Under the pieces are notes generated by a model. That model searched no databases and had not been told where the DNA came from. It was given only the letters and a program-made list of their open reading frames with translations. A stretch of DNA of 36,278 nucleotides from Betaproteobacteria bacterium. GTDB lineage: Bacteria; Pseudomonadota; Gammaproteobacteria; Burkholderiales; Casimicrobiaceae. A program made the translations under genes and the position numbers. Below are positions 1 through 9,131 of the stretch, in pieces (position 1 is the stretch's first letter; each line of letters begins with the position of its first letter). The stretch is taken from assembly GCA_027492485.1 (NCBI GenBank), contig JAPUER010000076.1:1-36278 (forward strand), written 5' to 3'.

Positions 1-17
1 CTTAACGCGCCCAGGCG

Positions 18-66
18 TTGAAAGACATAGCTGCATTCAGTTATACCTTGGTGGGGTCGGTATAAC
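18..66 (+). promoter_or_regulatory. Candidate promoter with overlapping palindrome upstream of hslU
   Basis: A TTGAAA hexamer (18-23) is followed after 18 bases by TATACC (42-47). A perfect 8-base inverted repeat, GTTATACC (40-47) and GGTATAAC (59-66) with an 11-base loop, overlaps the -10-like element, as an operator would. It could equally be the terminator of a gene left of the window, although it has no U-tract. Nothing coding was recognised in 1-285. Confidence 0.3.
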
Positions 67-160
67 AACGTACACAATCCGCCGGTTGTGACGTCCTACG
101 CCCCATACGGCACACTGGTAGCAAAGATCAATCGTCGTTCCACCGCCACCCTCTCCCCAA

Positions 161-183
161 CCCTCTCCCCTCAAGGGAGAGGG
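161..183. repeat. Short palindromic intergenic repeat
   Basis: CCCTCTCCC (161-169) and GGGAGAGGG (175-183) form a perfect 9-bp stem with a 5-base loop. It is preceded by a second partial copy of the left arm (149-157). Such CCCTCTCCC/GGGAGAGGG palindromes are common dispersed intergenic repeats in high-GC proteobacteria. Dispersal in this genome cannot be judged from the window. Confidence 0.5.
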
Positions 184-245
184 AACGAGCCGTCACGCCT
201 GTCGCCACCGGCGAAAGCCCGCAAGCCCCGGTGAAAGCCCCAAGG

Positions 246-256
246 CCCCATAAAAT
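246..256 (+). promoter_or_regulatory. Possible sigma-32-type -10 element for hslU
   Basis: CCCCATAAAAT lies 29 bases before the hslU ATG and resembles the heat-shock sigma factor -10 consensus (CCCCATnT). hslVU is a classical sigma-32 target. A matching CTTGAAA -35 box at the normal 13-17 base distance is not visible; the nearest similar string, GTGAAA at 231-236, is only 9 bases away. The call rests on half a promoter. Confidence 0.3.
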
Positions 257-285
257 CAGCCCATCGTCGCTACTCACGCAGTTCC

Positions 286-1617
286 ATGTCCCTCCCCATG
301 ACTCCGAAAGAAATCGCCCTCGAGCTGGACCGGCATATCGTTGGCCAGGCGGCGGCGAAGAAGGCGGTGGCGATTGCGTTGCGCAACCGCTGGCGGCGGC
401 AGCAGGTGCCGGAGCCGCTGCGGCACGAAATTACGCCGAAGAACATCCTGATGATCGGGCCGACCGGCGTCGGCAAGACCGAAATCGCGCGCCGGCTGGC
501 GCGGCTGGCCAACGCGCCGTTCGTGAAGGTGGAGGCGACCAAGTTCACCGAGGTCGGTTACGTCGGTCGCGACGTCGACACCATCATCCGCGATCTCGCC
601 GAAGTGGCGATCAAGCAGACCCGCGAACAGGCGATGAAGGCTGTGCGGGACCGCGCACTGGACGCCGCCGAGGAGCGCGTGCTCGATGCGTTGCTGCCAC
701 CGCCGAGTGCGGTCAATTTCGACGATCTGAAGCCGACCGATAACGCGACACGGCAGAAATTCCGCAAGATGCTGCGCGAAGGCCAGTTCGATGACAAGGA
801 AATCGACATCGAGATCGCCGTCGCCGCACCGCAGATGGAAGTGATGGCGCCGCCCGGCATGGAGGAGATCACGCAGCAGATTCAGGGCATGTTCTCCAAC
901 ATGCAGCAGGGCCGCCGCAAGATGCGCAAGATGCGCGTCGACGAAGCGATGAAGGTGATTCAGGACGAGGAAGCCGCCAAACTCGTCAACGACGAAGAGC
1001 TGAAGCAGAGTGCGCTGCAGAACGCCGAGCAGAACGGCATCGTCTTTCTCGACGAGATCGACAAGATCGCGGCAAGGCAGGACACGCACGGCGCCGACGT
1101 GTCGCGCCAGGGCGTGCAGCGCGACCTGTTGCCGCTGGTCGAAGGCACCACAGTGAACACCAAGTACGGCGCGATCAAAACCGATCACATCCTGTTCATC
1201 GCCAGCGGTGCGTTTCACCTGAGCAAGCCGAGCGATCTGATCCCCGAGCTGCAAGGGCGCTTTCCGATCCGCGTGGAGCTGAGCGCGCTGACGGTGCAGG
1301 ACTTCGAGCGCATCCTGACCAGCACCGACGCCAGTCTGACGCAGCAATACGCGGGCCTGCTCGCGACCGAGCAGGTGACGCTCGATTTCCGGCCGGATGC
1401 GATCCGCCGTCTCGCCGAGATCGCATTCACCGTCAACGAACGGCAGGAAAACATCGGTGCCCGACGCCTGCACACCGTCATGGAGCGCCTGCTGGAGGAC
1501 GTGAGCTACACGGCCGATGCCCTGACGGGTGAAACGATCACGGTCGACGCCGCCTTCGTCGATGACAAACTTGCCGGCATCGTCCGCGACGAAAACCTTT
1601 CGCAGTTCATCCTTTGA
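286..1617 (+). CDS. hslU: ATP-dependent protease ATPase subunit HslU (ClpY)
   Basis: AAA+ unfoldase that feeds substrates to the HslV peptidase in the cytoplasm. At 443 residues it has the usual family length. The N-terminus ([17 protein letters not shown]) is typical. Walker A GPTGVGKT is at 58-65, the central-pore motif GYVG at 91-94, the HslU-specific I domain at about 110-240, Walker B FLDEID at 254-259, and an [12 protein letters not shown] segment near 320 precedes the C-terminal AAA+ lid. The protein ends in LSQFIL, consistent with the C-terminal tail that docks into HslV. The ATG at 286 fits family alignments; ATG 298 is an alternative. No clear Shine-Dalgarno sequence is seen. The stop overlaps the TTG start of the next gene. 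HslV, normally directly upstream, is not seen in the 285 bases before this gene. Confidence 0.97.
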   Translation: MSLPMTPKEIALELDRHIVGQAAAKKAVAIALRNRWRRQQVPEPLRHEITPKNILMIGPTGVGKTEIARRLARLANAPFVKVEATKFTEVGYVGRDVDTIIRDLAEVAIKQTREQAMKAVRDRALDAAEERVLDALLPPPSAVNFDDLKPTDNATRQKFRKMLREGQFDDKEIDIEIAVAAPQMEVMAPPGMEEITQQIQGMFSNMQQGRRKMRKMRVDEAMKVIQDEEAAKLVNDEELKQSALQNAEQNGIVFLDEIDKIAARQDTHGADVSRQGVQRDLLPLVEGTTVNTKYGAIKTDHILFIASGAFHLSKPSDLIPELQGRFPIRVELSALTVQDFERILTSTDASLTQQYAGLLATEQVTLDFRPDAIRRLAEIAFTVNERQENIGARRLHTVMERLLEDVSYTADALTGETITVDAAFVDDKLAGIVRDENLSQFIL

Positions 1618-2945
1618 CCAACGCCGTACCCTCCCGCACCGCCGCCGTCGAGGCGGCGCCACCGTTCGCCGCCGTCGAGGCGGCGCCTCCGTTTGCCACT
1701 GGCGCCTTCCTGCTGCGTGTCAGTCTGCCGCTGGCCATTGCCTATCTGATCAGCTACGGTCTGCGCACGGTCAATGCGGCGATCGCGCCGACGTTGACGC
1801 GCGAGTTTGGCCTCGATGCCGCCGACCTTGGCCTGCTGACCGCGGCCTACTTTCTGGCATTCGCGTTAACCCAGTTGCCGCTTGGCGGCATGCTCGACCG
1901 CTTCCGGCCGCGTCGCGTGGAGGCGGCCCTGCTGATCTCCTGTGCCGCCGGCTGCATTGTGTTCGCGACCGCAGAGGCAACCTGGGGGCTGATCCTCGGG
2001 CGGGCGCTGATCGGCATCGGGGTGGCCGCCTGTCTGATGGCGGCGCTGCGCACGTTCGGGCTGTGGCTGCCGGCGAGCCGGTTGCCGACCACCAATGGCC
2101 TGATGCTGGCCGTCGGCAACGCGGGCGCCATCCTGTCCACGGCGCCGGTGCTGTGGCTGCTGGGCATGATCACCTGGCGTCAGTTGTTTCTGTCGGTTGC
2201 CGTGCTGACCGTCGTGGTGGCGCTCTGGCTTGCCTTTGCCGTGCCCGATCCGCCGGTCGCGGACAAAAGTCCAGCCGGCAGCAATGCCACCGCGCAACCG
2301 GCGGGCTGGTCGACCGTACTGCGCTCGCCGCTGTTCTGGGCGATCGTGCCGCTGCCCTGCCTGACCAATGCCATCGGTCTCGCCGTACAGGGCTTGTGGG
2401 CGGGGCCGTGGCTGGTCGACGTGGCGAAGCTGCCGGCCAACGCCATCGGCGGCGATCTGCTGTTGATTTCCGCTGGCATGCTGGTGGCCAACATCGCGCT
2501 GGGCAATGCGATGGGGCGACTGATGCAGCGTGGCATTTCGCCGGTGATTTTCTGCTTTATCGCTTGCCTGTTTGCAGGCCTTGGCCAGCTCGCCTTTCTG
2601 CGCTCCTGGGGCGGCTCGCCAGCATTGGCGATGGCCTTCTTCGGCCTCACCCACGTCTCCGGCAACCTGCTGTTCGCGGCGCTGTTCACCCGCTTCGGCA
2701 GGGCGGTGCATGGGCGGCTATCGACGCTGATCAACTTCCTGATGTTCGCCCTTGGTTTCGCACTGCAATGGGGTATCGGTCTGGTCGTCAATCGCTATCC
2801 TGCTGCCACGCCGGGCCGCTACGAAGCCATCGGCTACGAGCATGCCTTCATGTGGCTGTGGGCCTTGCAGGCGCTTTGCGTGGCATGGACACTGGTCCGG
2901 CTGCGCAGCGCCGCCGTGCGTAACGAAGGGGTGGTGCAGGCATGA
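1614..2945 (+). CDS. Major facilitator superfamily transporter
   Basis: Inner-membrane secondary transporter of 443 residues with about 12 hydrophobic segments, the usual MFS size. The segment [15 protein letters not shown] after the second predicted helix matches the MFS loop 2-3 motif (G-x-x-x-D-R-x-x-x-R). A second 6-helix half begins near residue 230 after a polar loop. The substrate is not evident. The TTG start at 1614 overlaps the hslU stop by four bases (TTGA), and no ATG or GTG lies before the first helix, so translational coupling to hslU is likely. The next gene starts in an ATGA overlap at its end, so three genes share one transcription unit. The first 30 residues are Ala/Pro-rich and contain a duplicated nonapeptide. 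Confidence 0.9.
   Translation: MTNAVPSRTAAVEAAPPFAAVEAAPPFATGAFLLRVSLPLAIAYLISYGLRTVNAAIAPTLTREFGLDAADLGLLTAAYFLAFALTQLPLGGMLDRFRPRRVEAALLISCAAGCIVFATAEATWGLILGRALIGIGVAACLMAALRTFGLWLPASRLPTTNGLMLAVGNAGAILSTAPVLWLLGMITWRQLFLSVAVLTVVVALWLAFAVPDPPVADKSPAGSNATAQPAGWSTVLRSPLFWAIVPLPCLTNAIGLAVQGLWAGPWLVDVAKLPANAIGGDLLLISAGMLVANIALGNAMGRLMQRGISPVIFCFIACLFAGLGQLAFLRSWGGSPALAMAFFGLTHVSGNLLFAALFTRFGRAVHGRLSTLINFLMFALGFALQWGIGLVVNRYPAATPGRYEAIGYEHAFMWLWALQALCVAWTLVRLRSAAVRNEGVVQA
1641..1694 (+). repeat. Two-copy 27-bp tandem repeat in the start of the MFS gene
   Basis: Two adjacent 27-base copies (1641-1667 and 1668-1694) differ at two positions and encode AAVEAAPPF twice in the cytoplasmic N-terminus of the transporter. 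Each copy contains the palindrome GCCGCC-gtcga-GGCGGC. The copies are in frame, so gain or loss of one would keep the protein readable. Confidence 0.8.
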
Positions 2946-3826
2946 ACATCGCACTCAGGATCGTCGAGATCGTCCTGCCGGTGCTGGTCATCATCGTCAT
3001 GGGCTATGCCATCGGACGCCTCTGGAACAAGCCCGACATGCGGGTGGTGAACCGTCTCAATCTCGATGTCTTCGGCCCGTTTCTGGTGCTCGCCAATCTC
3101 TCCGACAAGAGCGTCGACCTGCTCTCGCTGTGGCCGCTGGTGGTGGCGTCGATCGTCATCGTGCTGGGCTCCGGACTGCTCGCCTGGCCGTTCGCGAAAA
3201 TTTCGCACCAGAGCGCGCGCACCTTCGTGCCGCCGATGATGTTCAACAACTGCGGCAACATGGGACTGCCGCTGGCGCTGTTCGCGTTCGGGCCGGTTGG
3301 CGTCGCCGGCATGGTGGCGCTGTTCACCACGTCGAACCTGCTGCATTTCACGGTGGGCGCCTTCATCGTGCACAAACATGCCGAGCTGAAACTGCTGGCA
3401 AAGAGTCCGATGGTCTGGGCGACGATCATCGGCGCGGCGCTGGGCCTCTCCGGAACGCACCTGCCGGACAGCGTGCACGCACCGATGAAGATGATCGGCG
3501 ACTGCACGATCCCGGTGATGCTGCTCTCGCTCGGCGTGCGCATGCTGGACGTCAAGCGCGAGGACTTCTCGCGCTCGCTGCTCGGCGCCGCCGTCTGCCC
3601 GCTGACCGGCCTGCTGATGGCCGGCATCGTCGTGCAATGGCTGCCGATGAACAAGGAGCAGATCGGACTCGTCTATCTGTTCGGCGCGCTGCCGCCGGCG
3701 GTGCTCAATTTTTTGGTGGCCGACTATTACAAGCAGGAGCCGGAAAAGGTCGCCAGCATCGTGCTCGTCGGCAACATCGCGAGCATTGTGTTCATACCGT
3801 TGGGACTATTGTTCGCGTTGCGCTAG
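2942..3826 (+). CDS. AEC-family (auxin efflux carrier-like) permease
   Basis: Inner-membrane transporter of 294 residues with roughly ten hydrophobic helices. The segment NNCGNMGLPLALFAFG (about residues 101-116) is the conserved unwound-helix region of AEC/BASS-fold carriers, and a second symmetrical half follows a central loop near residue 150. Bacterial AEC members move small carboxylates such as malate or malonate; the substrate here cannot be read from the sequence. The ATG overlaps the stop of the MFS gene (ATGA). It is followed immediately by a REP-like palindrome that probably closes the operon. Family assignment is firm; function is inferred. Confidence 0.9.
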   Translation: MNIALRIVEIVLPVLVIIVMGYAIGRLWNKPDMRVVNRLNLDVFGPFLVLANLSDKSVDLLSLWPLVVASIVIVLGSGLLAWPFAKISHQSARTFVPPMMFNNCGNMGLPLALFAFGPVGVAGMVALFTTSNLLHFTVGAFIVHKHAELKLLAKSPMVWATIIGAALGLSGTHLPDSVHAPMKMIGDCTIPVMLLSLGVRMLDVKREDFSRSLLGAAVCPLTGLLMAGIVVQWLPMNKEQIGLVYLFGALPPAVLNFLVADYYKQEPEKVASIVLVGNIASIVFIPLGLLFALR

Positions 3827-3828
3827 CT

Positions 3829-3892
3829 TGTGGGAGCGGGTTTGCCCGCGAACTGCCGGCGGCATCGCTTCGCGGGCAAGCCCGCTCCCGCA
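3829..3892. repeat. REP-like palindrome, possible operon terminator
   Basis: The arms at 3829-3852 and 3869-3892 are 24 bases each and reverse-complementary except at two positions, with a 16-base loop. Each arm also folds on itself (GCGGG-TTTG-CCCGC on the left, GCGGGC-AA-GCCCGC on the right). The core GGGAGCGGGYTTGCCCGCGA closely resembles repetitive extragenic palindromes described in Pseudomonas. It starts 3 bases after the AEC gene stop and could act as a transcription stop or mRNA stabiliser. Confidence 0.75.
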
Positions 3893-3931
3893 TTGCATGA
3901 AGGTGAACGCCAACATGGATAAGGATTCGCA

Positions 3932-5320
3932 ATGAACCTGCACGCCTTGCTCCGGCAACGCCAGTCGGCCGGCAAACCCATTCGCGTCGGATTGATCGGC
4001 GCCGGCAAATTCGGTTCGATGTATCTGTCGCAGGCGAAGCACACGCCGGGCATTCACCTGCTGGCGGTGGCCGATCTCGACGTCAACCGCGCCAAGCTGG
4101 CGTTGCTGAATGTCGGCTGGGATGCCGCGAAGCTCGGCGCCACGTCGTTCCGCGCTGCCCGCGACAGCGGCAACACCTACGTCGGCAGCGATGCCTTCGC
4201 GATGATCGCTGCGCCCGAGCTTGACCTCATCATCGACGCCACCGGCTCGCCCGCGCACGGCATTGCGCACGTGCTCGCCTGCTGCGACGCCAAGAAACAC
4301 ATCGTGATGGTCAACGTCGAAGCCGATGCGCTGGCCGGGCCGATGCTCGCCCGCAAGGCGCGCGAGGCCGGCATCGTCTATTCGCTCGCTTACGGCGACC
4401 AGCCGGCGCTGGTTTGCGAGATGGTGGACTGGTGCCGTGCGGCGGGTTTCGAGGTGGTCGCGGCAGGCAAGGGCACCAAGTATCTGCCGCAGTACCACGA
4501 GAGCACGCCGGCTACCGTGTGGCCGCACTACGGCATCGCGCCGGAGGATGCCGCGAAAGGTGGCATGAACCCGCAGATGTTCAACAGTTTTCTCGACGGC
4601 ACCAAGAGCGCGATCGAGATGACGGCCATTGCCAATGCCTGCGGGCTGACGCCGCCGCGCGGCTTGCTGTTCCCGCCCTGCGGGGTGGACGACCTCGCCC
4701 ACGTGCTGCGACCGCGCAGCGCCGGCGGACTGCTCGACGGCCACGGCATGGTGGAAGTGATTTCCAGCGTGGAGCGCGACGGCCGCCCGGTGTTTCGCGA
4801 CCTGCGCTGGGGCGTCTACGTGGTGTTCCGCGCCGGCAGCGACGCCGGCCGCGAATACGTGCGCCGCTGCTTCAAGGAATACGGTCTGGTCACCGACAAA
4901 AGCGGCGAATACACGGCGATGTACAAGCCCTATCACCTGATCGGGCTGGAGCTGGGCATCAGCGTCGCCAGCGCCGGGCTACGCGGCGAGCCGACCGGTG
5001 CGCCGCTGGCGTGGTGGCAGGACGGCGCGCTCGACTGGCGCGCCGACGTGGTGGCCACCGCCAAGCGCGACCTCAAACACGGCGAGGCGCTCGACGGCGA
5101 GGGCGGCTTCACCGTCTACGGCAAGATTCTGCCGGCGCGGGAGTCGGTCGACACCGGTGCGCTGCCGCTCGGCCTCGCGCATGGCTGCAAACTGCGGCGC
5201 AACGTGCGCGCTCACGACAGCGTGCGCTGGGACGACGTCGAATTCGACAGCGCCAACGCGCTGCAGCAGCGTGCCATCGACTTTCGTCGCGCGCTGGAAG
5301 CGAAAGCCCAGGCGGAATAG
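3932..5320 (+). CDS. NAD(P)-dependent oxidoreductase with C-terminal SAF domain
   Basis: Protein of 462 residues. The N-terminus carries a Rossmann nucleotide-binding motif (GAGKFG, 23-28) followed by VADLDVNRAKLA, where the acidic residues after the second strand are compatible with NAD(H). The fold resembles the NAD-binding domains of homoserine dehydrogenase and Gfo/Idh/MocA enzymes. The C-terminal 65 residues (from about 397) look like a SAF domain, as in sialic acid synthase antifreeze-like modules. Homologues with this layout are usually annotated as homoserine dehydrogenase-like or, misleadingly, FlgA-like. No threonine-pathway gene is nearby. The ATG at 3932 has AAGGA 8 bases upstream. 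The substrate is unknown; a role with small hydroxy acids or sugar acids is only a guess. Confidence 0.8.
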   Translation: MNLHALLRQRQSAGKPIRVGLIGAGKFGSMYLSQAKHTPGIHLLAVADLDVNRAKLALLNVGWDAAKLGATSFRAARDSGNTYVGSDAFAMIAAPELDLIIDATGSPAHGIAHVLACCDAKKHIVMVNVEADALAGPMLARKAREAGIVYSLAYGDQPALVCEMVDWCRAAGFEVVAAGKGTKYLPQYHESTPATVWPHYGIAPEDAAKGGMNPQMFNSFLDGTKSAIEMTAIANACGLTPPRGLLFPPCGVDDLAHVLRPRSAGGLLDGHGMVEVISSVERDGRPVFRDLRWGVYVVFRAGSDAGREYVRRCFKEYGLVTDKSGEYTAMYKPYHLIGLELGISVASAGLRGEPTGAPLAWWQDGALDWRADVVATAKRDLKHGEALDGEGGFTVYGKILPARESVDTGALPLGLAHGCKLRRNVRAHDSVRWDDVEFDSANALQQRAIDFRRALEAKAQAE

Positions 5321-5470
5321 GCGTTGCGTTGACCCGGGCCGCGCCGGCAGCAGCCGACGACGCATCCTGACCGGCGTCGCCGTTACCCGCCCATAATTCT
5401 TCAACAGCTTTTTTGTTGCAACGAAGGCCAGATGCGGGCTAAGCCACCGAGCAAACACAAGTTGACTTTG

Positions 5471-5500
5471 TTGTTTTCGGTCTTTCAGCCCCTATAGAAT
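5471..5500 (+). promoter_or_regulatory. Candidate sigma-70 promoter for the S9 peptidase
   Basis: TTGTTT (5471-5476), an 18-base spacer and TAGAAT (5495-5500) lie in an AT-rich patch 67 bases before the peptidase ATG. A nearby TTGACT at 5462 is too far from any -10 to be used. The leader then contains a small stem, GCTTT with AAAGC. The rest of 5321-5567 shows no gene. Confidence 0.4.
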
Positions 5501-5567
5501 AAGGCTTTCTCGAAAAAGCTGATCGCGGCGGGATGCAGTTGAAGCCGACGCTTTCGCATCGTGGCCG

Positions 5568-7565
5568 ATGACTACAGCCCACCTCCTGCGCGCCGCCGCC
5601 ATCGCGGTCGCCGCCTTCGTCTTGACCGCGGTGCCTGCCGCCGCGCAACCCGCCAGCGCCGGCGCGGCAACCCCTGTCTACCGCAGCGCGGCAGACATCC
5701 CGGTGAGCGAGTTCTTCCGCCTGCCGCGCTACTCGCAGATGGCGATGTCGCCCAACGGCAGAAAGCTCGCCGCCGTGGCGCCGGTCAACGACCGCGAAAA
5801 CCTGGTCGTGATCGATCTCGACAGCAAGCGAACCACTGCCGTCACCGACTTCAAGACGGTCGACGTCAACTGGTTCACCTGGGTCGACGACAGCCGGCTG
5901 ATCCTCAGCGCCTCGAACCGCGAACTGGAGACCGGCGTCTGGCGGCGCGGCGCGACGGTCGCCATCGACGTCGATGGCAAGAACCACCGCAACATCGCGC
6001 AGGACATGCGCGGCGGCTTCGACATCCTCGCCCGGACCCGCGACGGCAGCGGCGAATTGATCATCACCACGCGCCTGCGCGACATCCAGTCGGAAGACGT
6101 TTACCGCTACGACACGCGGACCGGCCGCAAACAATTGCTCAGCTTCGACTCGCCGGGCCGCGTGGCCGACTGGGTGCTCGACCACACGCTCGCCCCGCGC
6201 ATCGCCATGCGGCTGGAACCGCGCGAAGCGGCGGACAAGGCGCGGCGGCGCACGCTGTGGCATCGCCCGTCGGCAACCGCTGCCTGGCAGCAGATCGGCG
6301 AGCTGAACGGCGACCTCGACCGCCTGCGCCCGCTCGCATTCGACGACGACGGCCAGACACTGTTCGTCGCCAGCCGCCACGGGGGCGACCGCAGCGCGAT
6401 CTATCGCTACGACATCGCCAGGAAGCAGCTGGGCGAGGTGGTCGCGCAACACCCCTGGCTCGACCTCGACGACGGTCTGCTGATCCATCCGGCCAGCGGC
6501 AAAGTGCTCGGCATCCGCCATAGCGCCGAACTGCCCGGCACCAGCTGGTTCGACGAGCGCTACGCCGCCATTCAGGCCGGCATCGACCGCGCGCTGCCCG
6601 ACACCGTGAACCGCATTACGCCGGGCGACGATGCGGCGCGTTACATGTTGGTGTTTGCCCGCTCGGCGACCGATGCCGGTGCCTACTACATTTTCGATAC
6701 GCAACAGCGTGCGTTGAGCCGCGTCGCGGCGACGCGCGACTGGCTGCCCGCAGCCCTGATGCCGGAACGGCGCTTCGTCATGTACAAGGCGCGCGACGGC
6801 CTCGACATTCCGGCCTGGCTCACGGTGCCGCGCGGCGTCGAGGCGAAGAATCTGCCGCTGGTGGTGCACATCCACGGTGGCCCCTGGGTGCGCGGCTATC
6901 ACGGCATCCAGTGGGGGCGCTGGCCGACGGCGCAATTCTTCGCCTCGCGCGGCTATGCCGTGCTGGAGCCCGAACCGCGCGGCTCGATCGGCTTCGGCGC
7001 CAAACACTATCAGCGGAGCTTCAAGCAATGGGGCCTCACGATGCAGGACGACATCACCGACGGCGCGCTGCATCTGGCGAAGGAAGGCATCGTCGACAAA
7101 AACCGCATGTGCCTGTTCGGCGGCAGTTACGGCGGCTATGCCGCGCTGCAGGGGCTGGTGCGCGACCCCGATCTGTGGAAGTGCAGCCACGCCTACGTCG
7201 CCGTGACCGACATCGAACTCAAGCAGAACGTCACCTGGTCCGACACCGCACGCTACAGCGACTATTACCAGACCGATTTCAAACGCTGGATCGGCGACAT
7301 CAGCACCGACCGCGCCCGCTTCGACGCCACCTCACCGGCAAAGAACGCCGACAAGATCAAGGCCGCCGTCATGCTGACGATGGGCGGTCAGGACATCCGC
7401 GTGCCGCTGATCCACGGCACCACCTTCCGCGACGCGATGGAGAAAGCCGGCAAGCCGCTCGACTACAAGGTTTACGTCGACGAAGCGCACGGCTTCAACG
7501 CGCCGGAGAACGTGATCGACTTCTATACGCGCACCGAGCAATTTTTCGCCAAACACCTGAAGTGA
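5568..7565 (+). CDS. Secreted S9-family (prolyl oligopeptidase-like) serine peptidase
   Basis: Exported peptidase of 665 residues. A Sec signal peptide covers about residues 1-24 (hydrophobic AAAIAVAAFVLTAV, then AAAQ). Residues about 50-380 look like the beta-propeller of S9 enzymes. The C-terminal alpha/beta-hydrolase domain carries the oxyanion region HIHGGPW, the nucleophile motif GGSYGG with Ser520, Asp609 in GGQDIRVPL and His641 in DEAHGF, so the triad is complete. The family cleaves short peptides, often after Pro or Ala. The ATG at 5568 gives an intact signal peptide but has only a weak Shine-Dalgarno sequence. It converges on the radical SAM gene with 3 bases between the stops. A periplasmic location is inferred. 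Confidence 0.93.
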   Translation: MTTAHLLRAAAIAVAAFVLTAVPAAAQPASAGAATPVYRSAADIPVSEFFRLPRYSQMAMSPNGRKLAAVAPVNDRENLVVIDLDSKRTTAVTDFKTVDVNWFTWVDDSRLILSASNRELETGVWRRGATVAIDVDGKNHRNIAQDMRGGFDILARTRDGSGELIITTRLRDIQSEDVYRYDTRTGRKQLLSFDSPGRVADWVLDHTLAPRIAMRLEPREAADKARRRTLWHRPSATAAWQQIGELNGDLDRLRPLAFDDDGQTLFVASRHGGDRSAIYRYDIARKQLGEVVAQHPWLDLDDGLLIHPASGKVLGIRHSAELPGTSWFDERYAAIQAGIDRALPDTVNRITPGDDAARYMLVFARSATDAGAYYIFDTQQRALSRVAATRDWLPAALMPERRFVMYKARDGLDIPAWLTVPRGVEAKNLPLVVHIHGGPWVRGYHGIQWGRWPTAQFFASRGYAVLEPEPRGSIGFGAKHYQRSFKQWGLTMQDDITDGALHLAKEGIVDKNRMCLFGGSYGGYAALQGLVRDPDLWKCSHAYVAVTDIELKQNVTWSDTARYSDYYQTDFKRWIGDISTDRARFDATSPAKNADKIKAAVMLTMGGQDIRVPLIHGTTFRDAMEKAGKPLDYKVYVDEAHGFNAPENVIDFYTRTEQFFAKHLK

Positions 7566-7568
7566 CCT

Positions 7569-9125
7569 CTACGACGCTGCCGGTTGCGGCAAATGCCGCC
7601 GTTGCCGCGCCGGGGTGGCGTTGCGTGCGCTCTGGCGGGCGTCGTCGGCCACCGTCAATCCGCGCGTCATGAACGACAGCCTGCCCTTGCTGCCGCTTTT
7701 CACGTAGTCGGCGAGAACGGCCTGCTGTGCAGCGTCCGCAGCGATGCCGCCATCCGTGTGCAACCAGCGATAAACGAGGTCGAACAGCCGCTCCAGCGCG
7801 ATCTGGTGCGTGGCACCGGTCTCGGCGTACAGCCAGTCGGCCAGCGCCATGAAGCGATCAAAGGCACTGGCCGGGGCCTGCAGCAAGACGAACGGCAGCG
7901 TGCTGGCGAAGCGCCCGGAATTGCCGATCAGATCCCAGAATCGCGCGAAGCGGGTGATGCGTTGCAGCTCGGCAAACGTGAGCGCGTTGTTGGACAGGAT
8001 GTTGTATGGCGGTTCGGGGTTGTAGCGCATCGCGAACGCCTCGGTGTGACGGATGATCGGCGTACCGCGCAGGCGTTTGAGCACACCGACCTGAATTTCG
8101 TGCGGGCCGAGACGCGCCAGCGTGTCGAAACCTGCGCCGAAACTCGCCAGCGTCTCGCCCGGCAGGCCGGCGATCAGGTCGACATGCATGTGCGCATGCG
8201 AGTTCGCGTGCAGCCAGCGCAGGTTGTCCTTCGCGCGGTCGTTGTTCTGCTTGCGCGAGATGTGGCCCTGCACGGTCGGGTTCCAGGTCTGAATGCCGAT
8301 CTCGAATTGCAGCGTGCCGGCCGGGAATTTCGCGATGGTGGTCTTCAGCTTGTCGGGCAGGTGATCGGGCACCAGCTCGAAATGCGCGAAGCAGGGGTCG
8401 TCCGGTTTCGCTTCGATGCGTTCGAGAAAGAATTCGAGGATTGCCTGCGAAGTCTTGACGTTCAGGTTGAAGGTGCGATCGACGAACTTGAAGGTGCGCG
8501 CGCCACGGTCGTAGAGCTTCGCCATCTCGACGAGAAAACGCTCGGTATCGAACGGCAATGCGGTTTTGTCGAGCGCGGAGAGGCAAAACTCGCACTTGAA
8601 CGGGCAGCCACGCGAAGCCTCGACGTACAGATGCCGGCGCGCGATGTCTTCGTCGCTGTAATACTCATACGGCAGTTTCAGATCGTCGAGCTCGAATTCT
8701 TCGCCAACGTGCACCTTCATCAGCGGCCGCGGGCCATGCAGCAGCGCGCGGGCGAGCTTGTTGAAGGTCACGTCGCCCTGCCCGGTCACCACATAGTCCG
8801 CCAGCGCAAAGATGCGCTGCCCGGTCGTCTCGAAGCTCACCTCCGGCCCGCCGATCACCACCTTGATCTCCGGCGCCACGGCCTTGAGCATCGCGATCAG
8901 CCGGGTCGTTTCTTCGACGTTCCAGATGTAGACGCCGAAGCCGATCACCTTCGGCGACAGCGCAAGCAACTGCTCGACCAGCGTCTCGGTCTTGCTGCCG
9001 ATGACGAACTCCGCCAGCTTCGTTTCGGCACGCAGATCGTCGTCGAGATTGGCGAACAGATAGCGCAAGCCCAGCGAGGCGTGGGCGTAACGGGCGTTCA
9101 GCGTGGACAAAATGAGCGCGGACAT
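7569..9125 (-). CDS. B12-binding domain radical SAM protein (DUF4080 type)
   Basis: Protein of 518 residues. The N-terminal 140 residues form a cobalamin-binding-like domain (MSALILSTLNARYAHASLGL start, then IGGPEVSF near 91). The radical SAM core follows, with the [4Fe-4S] cysteines C174, C178 and C181 in GCPFKCEFCLSALD. The C-terminal region resembles the DUF4080 extension. Members probably do radical chemistry on an unknown substrate. The start at 9125 was chosen because the family begins MSALILSTLNARY; an upstream frame extends to 9197 but would run into the divergent gene. A -10-like GATAAT ends 6 bases before this ATG and there is no Shine-Dalgarno sequence, so the mRNA may be leaderless. 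Confidence 0.88.
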   Translation of the reverse strand: MSALILSTLNARYAHASLGLRYLFANLDDDLRAETKLAEFVIGSKTETLVEQLLALSPKVIGFGVYIWNVEETTRLIAMLKAVAPEIKVVIGGPEVSFETTGQRIFALADYVVTGQGDVTFNKLARALLHGPRPLMKVHVGEEFELDDLKLPYEYYSDEDIARRHLYVEASRGCPFKCEFCLSALDKTALPFDTERFLVEMAKLYDRGARTFKFVDRTFNLNVKTSQAILEFFLERIEAKPDDPCFAHFELVPDHLPDKLKTTIAKFPAGTLQFEIGIQTWNPTVQGHISRKQNNDRAKDNLRWLHANSHAHMHVDLIAGLPGETLASFGAGFDTLARLGPHEIQVGVLKRLRGTPIIRHTEAFAMRYNPEPPYNILSNNALTFAELQRITRFARFWDLIGNSGRFASTLPFVLLQAPASAFDRFMALADWLYAETGATHQIALERLFDLVYRWLHTDGGIAADAAQQAVLADYVKSGSKGRLSFMTRGLTVADDARQSARNATPARQRRHLPQPAAS

Positions 9126-9131
9126 GGGGCA

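Noticed and set aside
5402-5418. CAACA...TGTTG hairpin with a T run as terminator of the SAF oxidoreductase gene
   Set aside because: The stem is only 5 bp and the T run is in the loop, not after the stem.
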